DNA of 64,000 bases from Adiantum capillus-veneris (Eukaryota; Streptophyta; Polypodiopsida; Polypodiales; Pteridaceae): NCBI GenBank assembly GCA_014529385.2, contig CM043963.1, forward strand, positions 110,948,912 through 111,012,911, given 5' to 3'. Positions 10,931 to 21,132 of this stretch are shown piece after piece. The translations under genes were made by a program, and so were the position numbers. Numbering within the stretch: the first letter of the stretch is position 1; every line of letters begins with the position of its first letter. The notes beneath the pieces were generated by a model. It saw nothing but the letters and a program-made list of their open reading frames with translations, did no database searches and was not told the DNA's origin.

Positions 10931-11164
10931 TGTGAGTGCACAAATGCAGTGCATGTGCGGAGATTGAGAAGGGAGGAGAGAGAGAGAGTACACAGGATGT
11001 GGGTGGAGCTCCCAAATCTCACTGTATGAGCACTATGTGAGAATGAGTGAAAGCTCCTTATTATTTGTATGTATAGAGAATAAGGAGATAAATGTGGGTG
11101 GTCGGACACTGGCCGGCAGACAACACGAGCAAAGCACGGTGAGGCACACCGCCTTTACCTAACA
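10931..11164 (-). repeat. 3' LTR of the degenerate Copia
   Basis: 234 bp, TGTGAGTGC...CCTAACA. It has only a short GA run, where the 5' LTR has (GA)23. Confidence 0.85.
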
Positions 11165-11396
11165 TTCTTCCACTAAAGGCTGTGTGACAATAAGTGGCGA
11201 GAAGACTAGCCTACAACTAGTATATACAAGAGGTGAGAGAAGACGGCTCTCAACCTATGTCCACTCGCTCACTCTGTAACTGCTCTAGTATAGATGCAAC
11301 GTGCATACCACTAGGGCTAGAGCTACGGACACTGCTGATGCAAGTATCAAGTGACGACCTGCATGGCTCCACAATGCACAATGCCAGTGTCAATCA

Positions 11397-12566
11397 TCAC
11401 ACGAATGACAACTCCCACTGCAAATGCACCAACCGCATAAGCAAACCAAGTCTCGAAACCAAAAGGTCAGACATGAGAGACCCGAAAGCCGACAAAACAT
11501 GCACTATGTGTGCCAACCTATCCCTATCAGCAACCTCAATGCCATATGCATCCTCGTCAGGAACCACTTGACTATGCATCACCATGTCAGTATCGTCTGG
11601 CAAAGGCATATCTGTTGAGAATGATTGCAAAACCGAAAAATCAGTACCACTGCAATTACACGCAGCTGTCTGAAGGACACTGTCGCCCTTAAATGTATCA
11701 AACTTATCATAGAACAATGCATCGGTCTTTGGCTCAACTGATATCACCTCAAATGATGACTGGCCAAGCTGTGCATCCCCATAGATGCCACTACTGTCTG
11801 CATGAACGTCACCATAAGACAAATGCACAACCTGCTCTCCATGCAACACATCCGCAAAAGAGACACGCCTCGTCTCTCGCTCCAAACATGGCTGCAAATA
11901 CACAGAGACTACACTACCTCGTGTGTCAAAAATATGCAAAGGGTATACTAGACCACTCCTAGCACCTCTGGCTATCACCAGTGATCCCCTATGCATCTCA
12001 AATGATCGCTCTCCAAGCAGTACACAATATTCACTACTCTGCAAATGACGCACTGAAATGAGACTCTGGCTGAGTCTTGGTACATAACTTACATCTCGTA
12101 GTGTAAGCAATGCACCGCTAGGCAAGGACATGCATGCATCTCCAGCACCCTCTATGTCATATGCTGAACCATCAACAAACTGCACACAACCAAGTCTCCC
12201 ACTAGAGAAAGAGCAAAACAAATCACGACGTGGCGTCACGTGAAAAACTACATGCTCATCTAGTAGAAAACGCGTAGACAATGTGCTATCCCAAAACACA
12301 AAGTAGTCTGAAGACAAGGTAGACTCAAAAGTGACATGCTCGTCACATGCATACTCTCTAGCATCTTCCCTCATAGTAGCACCATGCATCTGCCTCTTCC
12401 GCTGTCTCATATGCCTGAAGCGACGACGCCTAATATGTCCATTGTGGCCGCAGTGCCAACATGTTAGTCGCGATCGTGAGCGAGAGCCGCCTCTAACCTG
12501 AATCGTCTCCATATTCATGCCAAAACTATGGCAAACAAAGTGGGAGGTAATTCGACCACTACACAA
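11397..12566 (-). pseudogene. Copia gag/protease-like polyprotein fragment, 389 aa
   Basis: Residues 36-49 (CWHCGHNGH then five basic residues) match a CX2CX4HX4C gag knuckle except that the last Cys is Arg49. Residues ~90-215 match the Copia protease and gag-pre-integrase region: FHVTPRRDLF, a GSAYDIEGAGD stretch, LRDVSYVPRLSQSLISV, and GSLVIARGARSGLVYPL. The catalytic DSGAS expected before FHVTPRR is not there; the local sequence is DSTLSTRF plus about eight extra residues. The protein therefore cannot be a working protease as written, although the frame has stayed open. The last ~150 residues are acidic and resemble nothing I know. It may be a gag-only derivative still under some constraint, or simply a young pseudogene. 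Confidence 0.65.
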
Positions 12567-14028
12567 CGCTCAAAAGCATGATCAGTCGCATCAAAGTCGA
12601 TTCTCACATATGCATAAAAGAACTCCACAATCTGCAAACTCTACAAGCATAAACTTCGAGAGACTACTCAACCGAGCGTAAAGCACATAACTATATATGC
12701 AAGTAGAGAGCAAACTAGCTCAAAACGCGTTTCACACGAGAAACTGACTGCAAATGTCTGCAAAAACCTGTGAAAAATGTGACTAGCATGTATTGTAGCC
12801 ACACAAGCATACGTAGATTCTCACTTCTGTGAGAGTGGGTACATGAATACCAAGCCGTGTCCAAATTGACAAAACCTGTCAAAGTGAGAGTAAACACTCG
12901 ATCACTGTCTAGGTGGGAATATATCGACCACTATATCATCAGAGAGCAGAGTGCAAATACACATATCATGGCGAGAAATCTTGAAAACAATCCAACAAAG
13001 TTTCCCATGGAAACTGAGCAAAAACTCAAAAAATCTCACCAAATACGCATGACAATAGACACTGTCTCAGTAGCAAAATCCACAAATGGTCTATATGCAA
13101 TGCCAAGAGCCTGGCAAATTGGCTTACTCTTGACTGAGTAGCTCTATGGAAGTGTACCTGTAAACTTGCGAGCTGCGAGCTATGGCTAACTCAAACTGTA
13201 TCTGCATAATGTATACATAGCATGAAACTGCACAAATCCGTACTAAAAAAGTTCTCTGAAATACCCCACACAGTCAAACAATGCGCATAAAACCGCATCC
13301 GAATATGTACAATCCGAAAGTCGCATCCCAACTTGCATACGCAAAAACAAGATGAATTCTCTCTCAATAGCATCACAGTGTGTCATACATAGCCAAAGAT
13401 GCAAACCGCATCACTCTCTCTCTACACTATAGGAATCAAACTGCAAAATCTCGATATGTCGTGATTGTTGACAGGCTGTTGCAGAAAATTCAACGCTCAA
13501 AATTTCAAAAATATGATCTGACCAACACGTCTGGAACATGCCAAAACCTCAGGGTAGACTCCTGGATTACATGTATCTGAATCCAACTGTAAGAGATATG
13601 CCAAAAACCTCTGTTTTCGACCAAAAAACGCAACATAGATTTGTTGCTATTGCATCTGCTGTAATTCAAAGCGAATTTCAAAAAATGGACATCACCTCGC
13701 GTCGGGAATGTGTCAAAACCCCAATCTAGACTCCTGGACCATATCCATCCGACTTCACGCGACGGAGATATGCAAAAAACATTGTTTCGAGAGCCAAAAA
13801 CAGCAAAAACAAGCTGCAACACTTCTTATTCCTGCTCTTTTTCTGCAAAATTCAGCAATGGCTTGCTACACAATCTCTATACAAGCTGAATATACATGCC
13901 TAAGCTGAGATCTAACATCGTCAAGTCGTATCCACCGCCGCGGAGCTCAAGCTGCCACAACTGAGCTCCGTCGCTTCCATCCTGTCGGGAAGCCGTCGCA
14001 CGCGCGTCGCCAAAGCTCTGATACCAAT

Positions 14029-14055
14029 TGTGAGTGCGCGAATGCAATGCGCGTG

Positions 14056-14106
<51 letters not shown>

Positions 14107-14260
14107 ATGTGGGTGGAGCTCCCAAATCTCACTCTATGAGCACTATGTGAGAATGAGTGAGAGCTCCTTATTCTTTGTATGTATAAAGAATAGAGAGATA
14201 AATGTGGGCGGCCAGACACTGGCCGACAGACACGGTGAGACACACCGCCTTTTCCGAACA
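14029..14260 (-). repeat. 5' LTR of the degenerate Copia, with (GA)n
   Basis: 232 bp, TGTGAGTGC...CCGAACA, with a (GA)n tract at 14058-14103. PBS complement at 14015-14026. A third copy of this LTR with its PBS lies at 16616-16860 in the segmental duplicate. Confidence 0.85.
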
Positions 14261-15582
14261 CGAAGACCAACAAATTTCTATAAGCTTAAAGTGTCAATTC
14301 TAGACGAGTCTAGCATTTCTATCTCTTGCAATCCCTTGGCGTTTTGCTCCACACCACAGTCATCTGCTAAATCAGCCAACGTTTTGGAGTTTGAGCCCAT
14401 TTTCTTGTCAAAAGAGCCTCGCATCCAATAACACTAGATCCTTGATGCAGCCCGAATCTTTCGACAGCCCATCGAGCCTCTTCTAGCCATTTCTTGATCG
14501 CATCAAAGGCTCCCATCATTGTCTATCATCTACTCCATCATCAGATGTGGATTCAACCTCGTTGAGCGTGTCAAATCTGCTGCATTTTTGTAACCCGATC
14601 TGCATTTTTGCAACCAACCATTAGTCCTTCATTTCTCTCACATTAAGAGCACAAATCACCCCCTTGGTGGCTATCTGCAATCCCACATCGAGACGGATCC
14701 AAAAGATGCATCAAATCAATCCGAAGGTGCTTCATTTTGAAAAGTTACTGCGATGATATTCCCCATTCGAGTCAATAGAATCTACATTTGAGGTATCGAC
14801 TGTGTGTACAGTCCCTTTATCCGATCAAAAAAATAATGCAATGACAATGGTGTGGGGGGCCATTCATAGTGTTGGTTAGGACTCAATCGAGTGTCATTCT
14901 CTTTCTCTCTCTACCTCTACACATCTCTACCTCTCTCTCATTCTCTACAAGAAACCATCATTCGTGTTAAGTAGCAGCATTCAAGCAAGAAAAGAATTCA
15001 AGATTTGTGAAAGTGTAAAGTCTAGCTCTTGTCAACCATTTCAATTCTGCTACACCTGACAGGCAACCAAGGGCTACACGATAAGTACAACCTATCATCT
15101 TTGCTCTCTCCGTATCAGCTCTCTCACTCTGTAAATGCAATCCACCCATTCCAAAACCTTCTTGAACACTTCAGAGCTCACATTTGACATGCATACAACT
15201 CATGACCATAGCCGCCTGCTTCATGCAACAAGCATCTTAAAGAGACATCCACTGTCATTGTCCACCCACAGCCACATCAAACAGCCACAAGCATATACTC
15301 CTCTGCTAATCCAATGTCAGACAAGTGATTCATTGGTCGATATACACTTTCCAACCAAAGATACTCATTCTAAAGTTCACAAGCCATCATTTCCTAGCTT
15401 CTCTAGATTCCAACCATTCATACAAATGAAATCATAATCCAAAGCTTCTGCGTGAGGATAAGCAACCTTCAACACAAGATGTATCAAGATTTTAAGGTAG
15501 TAATGGTTTCCATTTCCTTTGGCCTCCATAGCACATCACAAGTGCAAAGCATGTTTGGTTGAAAGGCATTCTTGGCTTGATG

Positions 15583-15714
15583 CATAGTCACTAGAGACAC
15601 GTCCCAAGGAGTGGGGACGAGAGATGGGGCTCAAATGGATTTTTAATGTAAAAAAGAGGGCAGGACGGCAAGTGGGGACAAGATGCCCAAAAATGGACAT
15701 TTCCTGTGACTATG
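15583..15714. mobile_element. hAT-like MITE, 132 bp (copy 1)
   Basis: Termini CATAGTCAC and GTGACTATG are inverted repeats. Flanks GCTTGATG (15575-15582) and GCTTGATA (15715-15722) form an 8-bp duplication with one mismatch, as expected for hAT. Non-coding. The same insertion lies at 18977-19108, so it predates the segmental duplication. Confidence 0.75.
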
Positions 15715-15886
15715 GCTTGATAACGTCCTATGTACTTCGACAATGACATGGAGCATGGGTTTGTTGTTGCGTGCCAGTCCATGTCATGCCATCATTTCTA
15801 TGTAAAGTCCCCAAAAATAAGGCTCTCTTTATTATCCCCAAAGCTCCATCAAGTGATACACTACCAAAGAAAAAGCCTAAAATGCA

Positions 15887-16039
15887 CAGGAGGAGGAGGA
15901 GATTACCAAAGCCAGAGTTGATAGAAAGCTCAAAAGGGAGAGTAAAAGAAAAGAAGTCCTAGCTAAAAAGGAGGCTCGAGAAAAGCGTAAAGAAGAAGCT
16001 ATGCAAGCAAAGATTGCCAGGAAGAAGTGGGAGACCTAG
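15887..16039 (+). pseudogene. C-terminal exon-like fragment of an unidentified charged protein (copy 1)
   Basis: 51 codons ending in TAG. It begins with a run of Glu, then ITKARVDRKL, and continues Lys/Arg/Glu rich to ARKKWET. Copy 2 at 19380-19532 keeps the frame with only a few changes (AREKR versus GRQNR). The sequence looks like a real C-terminal coding exon with helix-forming, nucleolar-type composition, but I cannot name the protein. Upstream, in a shifted frame, KALFIIPKAPSSDTLPKKKPK (15813-15877) may be the preceding part of the same protein. Confidence 0.45.
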
Positions 16040-16615
16040 CAACCACAATATGAGAGCCGTTCTTTTAGAGAAATCTCCTCTTCATGGTGTGTTTTTAACG
16101 CCTCTACATGTTGATATGCCACATCATGCACTTGCAAGGAAGCTACCATTAGAAAAATTGTGAAGTTTGCAAAGATAAACCATATGTACCTCTCCGTTTT
16201 TGACCCAAAAACGCAGCATAAACTTGTTGCTATTGCATCTGCTATAATTCAGAGCAGAATTTCAAGACAAGGACATCACCATCGCGTTCGGAATGTATCA
16301 AAATTCCAACCTAGACTCCTGGACCATATCCATCTGACTCTCTGTGAGACGAAGATATGTAAAAAACATTGTTTCGAGAGCCAAAAACAACAAAAACAAG
16401 TTGCAACACTTCTTGTTCGTGCTCTTTTTCTGCAAAGTTCGGCAATGGCTTGCTACACAGGCTCTATACAAGTTGAATATACTTGCCTAAGCTGAGATCT
16501 GACACCGTCGAGCAGTATCCACCGCCGCCGAGCTCAAGCTACCATAACCGAGCTCCGTCGCTTCCGTATTGTCAGGAAGTCGTCGCACGTGCGTCGCCAA
16601 AGCTCTGATACCAAT

Positions 16616-16660
16616 TGTGAGTACGTGAATGCGGTGCGTGTGTGGAGAGTGAGAAGGGGA

Positions 16661-16702
<42 letters not shown>

Positions 16703-16860
16703 TGGAGCTCCCAAATCTCATTGTATGAGCACTATGTGAGAATGAATGAGAGCTCCTTATTCTTTGTATGTATAAAGAATGAAGAGATAAATGTGGGCGG
16801 TCGGACACTGGCCGGCAGACACGGGCAAAGCACGGTGAGGCACACCGCCTTTACCGAACA
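16616..16860 (-). repeat. Duplicated 5' LTR of the degenerate Copia
   Basis: 245 bp, TGTGAGTACG...CCGAACA, followed by CGAAG as at 14261. PBS complement at 16602-16613. It has a GA tract at 16664-16697. No matching left LTR exists, so it arose by duplication of flanking DNA, not by a separate insertion. Confidence 0.8.
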
Positions 16861-17683
16861 CGAAGACCAACAAATTTCTATAAGCTTGGAGTGTCAATTC
16901 TAGACCAATCTAGCATTTCTATCTCTTGCAATCCCTTGGCGTTTTGCTTCACACCGCTATCATCAGCCAAATAAGCCAACGTTTAGGAGTTTGAGCCCAT
17001 TTTCTTGTCGAAAAAGCCTCACATCCACTAACATAGATCCTTGATGCAGCCCGGATCTTTCGACAGCCCACCAAGCCTCTTCTGGCCATTACTTGATCGC
17101 ATCGAAGGCTCCCATCATTGTCTATCATCTGCTCCATCATCCGTTGTGGTTTCAACCTCGTTGAGCGTGTCAAATCTGTTGCATTTCTGCAACCCGATCT
17201 ACATTTTTGCAACCAACCATTAGTCCTTCATTTCTCTCACATTAAGAGCACAAATCAACCCTAGATCAACCCCTTGGTGGCTATCTACAATTCCACATCG
17301 AGACGGATCCAAAGGTGCATCAAATCATTCCGAAGGTGCTTCATTTTGAAAAGTTACTACGATGACATTCCCCATTCGAGTCAGCAGAGTCTACATTTGA
17401 GGTATCGACTGTGTGTACAGTCCGTTTATCCAATTAAAAAACATACTGCAATGACAATGGTGTGGGGGGCCATTCATAGACTTGGTTAGGACTCAATCGA
17501 GTGTCGTTCTCTTTCTTTCTCTCTACCTGTATGCATCTCTACCTCTCTCTCATTCTCTAAAAGAAACCATCATTCGTGTTAAGTAGCAGCATTCAAGCAA
17601 GGAAAGAATTAAAGATTTGTGAAGTGTAAAGTCTAGATCTTGTCAACCATTTCAATTCTGCTACACCTGACAGGCAGCCAAGG

Positions 17684-18204
17684 CATAGTAACAGGGAACG
17701 GGCGGAACGGACCCTAAATGTTCCGAAACGGCGTTCCGAACGGGTCTGGCTCTCGAAACGGATTCGGGAACGGAACACTATTCCGGAACGGGGTGTAACC
17801 GGAACGGAGCGGAACGGCGGAACGGGGAACCGGAACGGTCAAACCAAAAAGTCAACTTTTTTCACTAGCTATTTGGGGGCATGTTTGGGGCTGTTTGGGG
17901 GCTGTTTGGGGGCTATTTAGAGGGCTGATTTGGGGCTATTTGGAGGGATGATTTGGGGCTGTTTGGGGGCTATTTAGAGGGCTGATTTGGGGCTGTTTGG
18001 ACTCTGGAGCCTCGTCTCACCTCCTCCTCAAGCTCTCAACATCTCTACTGAGCTACTCTCCTTGCTAAAGCTTTAAGCTTGGACATGGAGCTCTGACCTC
18101 TTCCTGTTCCTTTTTGGCGGAAAGCACAACACCCTCAAAGAACAAATGTGGCTTCTACCTCTCTTTCTCAAGCTCCATCCCTCCCTCTCGTGTCTCAAGC
18201 TCCA

Positions 18205-18275
<71 letters not shown>

Positions 18276-18463
18276 AGTCAAACTCCATCCTTGTCTCAAG
18301 CTACGTCATCGTAAAACATGTGTAAATATGGCTCTAATTAGGATGGTCGAATTCAAAATCTTAGCTTATAGTTTTTCACTAACATATGAGCCTATAATAC
18401 ATATAATATATATAGTTTCTTTGGTCTACCGTTCCGGCCCCGTTCCCGTTCCGGGTAACTATG
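17684..18463. mobile_element. hAT-like non-autonomous element, 780 bp
   Basis: Flanked by perfect 8-bp duplications AGCCAAGG (17676-17683 and 18464-18471). The left end CATAGTAACAGGGAACGGG and the inverted right end CATAGTTACCCGGAACGGG form the terminal inverted repeat. Copy 1 of the segmental duplication has the empty site (AACCAAGG at 15065-15072). Inside are G-rich repeats of CTGTTTGGGGGCTATTT type (17880-18000) and a (TC)n tract (18206-18272). No transposase. Confidence 0.8.
18206..18272. repeat. (TC)n microsatellite
   Basis: About 33 TC units inside the hAT-like element. The Ser/Leu open frames over it are repeat artefacts. Confidence 0.95.
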
Positions 18464-18976
18464 AGCCAAGGGCTACATGATAAGTACAACCTATCATCTC
18501 TGCTCTCTCTGTATCAGCTCTCTCACTCTGTAAATGCAATCCACCCTTCCAAAACCTTCTTGCACACTTCAGAGCTCACATTTGACCTGCATACTCAGGA
18601 CCATAGCCGCCTGCTTCATGCAACAAGCATCTTAGGAGACGTCCATTGTCACTGTCCACCCACAACCACATCAAACTGCCACAAGCATATACTCCTCTGC
18701 TAATCGAATGTCAGACAAGTGATTCATTGGTCGATATACACTTTCCAACTAAAGACACTCATCCTAAAGTTCACAAGCCATCATTTCTTAGCTTCTCTAG
18801 ATTCCAACCATTCATACACATCAAATCATAATCCAAAGCTTCTACATGAAGATAAGCAACTTTCAACACAAGATGTACCAAGATTTTGAGGTAGTAATGG
18901 ATTCCATTTCCTTTGGCCTCCATAGCACATCATGAGTGCAAAGCATGTTTGGTTGAAAGGCATCCTTGGCTTGATG

Positions 18977-19108
18977 CATAGTCACTAGAGACGTGTCCCA
19001 AGGAGTGGGGACGGGAGACAGGGCTCAAATGGATTTTTAATGTAAAAAAGAGAGCAGGACGGCAAGTGGGGACGGGAAGCCCAAAAATGGGCATCCCCTG
19101 TGATTATG
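18977..19108. mobile_element. hAT-like MITE, 132 bp (copy 2)
   Basis: Ends CATAGTCAC and GTGATTATG. Flanks GCTTGATG (18969-18976) and GCTTAATG (19109-19116). It is the paralogue of 15583-15714. Confidence 0.75.
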
Positions 19109-19379
19109 GCTTAATGCCTCCTATGTACTTCGGCAATGACATGGGGCATGGGTTTGTTGTTGCGTGCCAGTCCATGTCATGCCATCATTTCTATGCAAAG
19201 TCCCCAAAAAGGAGGCTCTCTTTATAATCCCCAAAGCTCCATCAAGTGATACACTACCAAAGAAAAGAGAGATTTAACTCTAGAAAAAGTTTCCCTACCC
19301 TTTTTAGTGAAAGACTATTCCCCTCTTTTGCTGATTGACTTTTTCATCGTCGATTGAGAGCATGAAAGCCTAAAATGCA

Positions 19380-19532
19380 CAAGAGGAGGAGGAGATAACC
19401 AAAGCAAGAGTTGATAGAAAGCTCAAAAGGGAGAGTAAAAGAAAAGAAGTCCTGGCTAAAAAGGAGGGTCGACAAAATCGTAAAGAAGAAGCTATGCAAG
19501 CAAAGATTGCCAGGAAGAAGTGGGAGACCTAG
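19380..19532 (+). pseudogene. C-terminal exon-like fragment of the charged protein (copy 2)
   Basis: Same 51-codon frame as 15887-16039, still open and ending in the same TAG after KKWET. It sits between MITEs with no promoter or start codon, so it is a displaced gene piece. Confidence 0.45.
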
Positions 19533-19596
19533 CAACCACAACATGAGAGCTGTTGTTTTAGAGAAATCTCCTCTTCATGCCTCTACATGTTGATAT

Positions 19597-19739
19597 CATA
19601 GTCACAAGGGGAAGCATTCCGGGCCGGGGAACGGGGAACGGGTCTCAAATGGATTTTTAGTGTAAAAAAGAGGGCGGGACGGCAAACGGGGACGGAAAAG
19701 TGGGGACGGGAAGCCCGGAAAAGGGAGTCCCCTGTGATG
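19597..19739. mobile_element. hAT-like MITE, ~143 bp, copy 2 only
   Basis: Starts CATAGTCACAAGGGGA and ends TCCCCTGTGATG, imperfect inverted ends of the same family. An 18-bp direct repeat, GCCTCTACATGTTGATAT, occurs just left of it and shortly right of it instead of a clean 8-bp duplication. Copy 1 has this sequence once. It entered after the segmental duplication. Confidence 0.6.
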
Positions 19740-19835
19740 TCGCCTCTACATGTTGATATGCCACATCATGCACTTGCAAGGAAGCTACCATTAGACAAAT
19801 TGTGAAGTTTGCAAAGATAAACCATATGTACCTCT

Positions 19836-20763
19836 TCATTTTGCACTAGCTAAGTCCCCTCTACAGTTTTGATATCTATGTTCACCATATGTTGCTACTG
19901 TAAAGAGCACCTTTGACTACACCACCAAAGAGATACCTTGGTGAAATGCTGATTACTCCACCAACTCTCTTGGGCAAAAACATTACATTAAACTAAACTT
20001 GCTCTTCTTAGAATGTTTCTTTTGTTCCAATATGCATGCACATGCATATTAAAGAAGCAACATCAATTTTGAAACAATATTTTTGCACTCAACAAAGGTC
20101 TCTTTTCTCTATTCTTGCTCACTTGCAAGCACATAGTTTTATGCAGATAATAAACAAAAGATTCTGTTGTTCTCTATGCTTGAGTTAACAAAAATAATGA
20201 AGAATATCACCTGTCGGCAATGCCGCTGCAATCTTTTTGTAAAATGATACATCCCGCAAAGTCTACGGCAGCCTTTTTGTGCAATGGCACATCTCCCACA
20301 CAATCTTTCCCAGCGTATGAACCCTTCACCTCATGTAAACTGCAAATTTTATGAAGTCAGGAAAAAATCATTTTCATAAACATACATAACTCCCTTTTAG
20401 GAAATTTCTAGTAGAAAATTTTGAAAGATAAATAGAATTTTCTGCATGTTTACACCTATTTTTGTGAATTTCCAAGCAGATTTTTTCCTTTTCCATGGCT
20501 ATTTTCAACCGGCTCAAGGCGACACACTTGTCCAGAATGCTGTTCAGTCCCCCTTTCCTTAATAGAGGAATGGAAAACTCCTCTAATAACTGAGAAAAGG
20601 ACAACTTTCTCCTTGGCATGTCAACTAGGCATAGCAATCCATGAACTAGGCTTTAAGATTTGCTTATCCAGAAATTTTAGAGCTCCTAATTAGAACTTTT
20701 GTTGGGGCATTTAATATCCTACCCTCTGATGGGGACCAAGGGCTATAGGGTGGAGCGATGGCA

Positions 20764-20816
<53 letters not shown>

Positions 20817-20918
20817 TCAGGATGCCTTCATACATTTCCCTGCGTTCAGCAAGCTCTCAACATACTTTCGCCCAACATCCAATGGTCAGAGGATCAACAT
20901 CCAATGGTCAGAGGATCA

Positions 20919-20978
<60 letters not shown>

Positions 20979-21132
20979 CAAGCGTTCAAGATCTGAAAAC
21001 GTGGGTGAGGGGGAGAGAGAAAGAGAGACCTCTTGAGTCTTCCTGCACTCATCAATGGACAGCAACCTCGCAGAAGACCAACGGGCTCTTCAGGGCAGTT
21101 GGTGGAAACTTGAAAGCTCACAGGACTCGTAT
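19836..21132. other. Intergenic stretch with microsatellites
   Basis: No gene is supportable. 20222-20300 has a weak ~41-bp duplication around CTTTTTGTAAAATG / CTTTTTGTGCAATG. (TC)n lies at 20767-20813 and 20921-20956, followed by (AC)n to 20978. The frame at 20374-20637 (minus, 87 aa) has no recognisable domain. Confidence 0.5.

Larger units (their letters stand above)
10931..14260 (-). mobile_element. Degenerate non-autonomous Copia element with 5-bp TSD
   Basis: Flanked by CGAAG at 10926-10930 and 14261-14265. The two ~233-bp LTRs (10931-11164, 14029-14260) begin TGTGAGTGC and end with CA. The complement of the initiator-Met PBS lies at 14015-14026 beside the right LTR. A purine-rich tract (AGTGGAAGAA on the minus strand) lies at 11165-11174 beside the left LTR. 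The element therefore reads right to left. The internal 2.86 kb has one long frame with gag zinc-knuckle and protease-region similarity but no integrase or reverse transcriptase. 12567-14014, the promoter-proximal half, has no coding capacity I recognise. Confidence 0.85.
13605..16191. repeat. Tandem segmental duplication, copy 1
   Basis: Matches 16192-19835 along its length. It starts within the 5' internal part of the Copia (CTGTTTTCGACCAAAAA), runs through its 5' LTR and flanking DNA, and ends at CATATGTACCTCT. The junction with copy 2 is at about 16191/16192. It includes a 132-bp MITE and a small charged reading frame, both also in copy 2. A minus-strand stretch at 14270-14560 is well conserved between copies and looks coding in places, but no single frame is convincing. 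Confidence 0.8.
16192..19835. repeat. Tandem segmental duplication, copy 2
   Basis: Starts CCGTTTTTGACCCAAAAACG and ends CATATGTACCTC near 19835, matching 13605-16191. It is about 1 kb longer because it holds a hAT-like insertion (17684-18463), a second MITE (19597-19739) and about 100 bp near 19267-19365 absent from copy 1. Confidence 0.8.

Noticed and set aside
20374-20637. 87-aa minus-strand frame as a small gene
   Set aside because: No homologous motif recognised, AT-rich surroundings, no promoter features.
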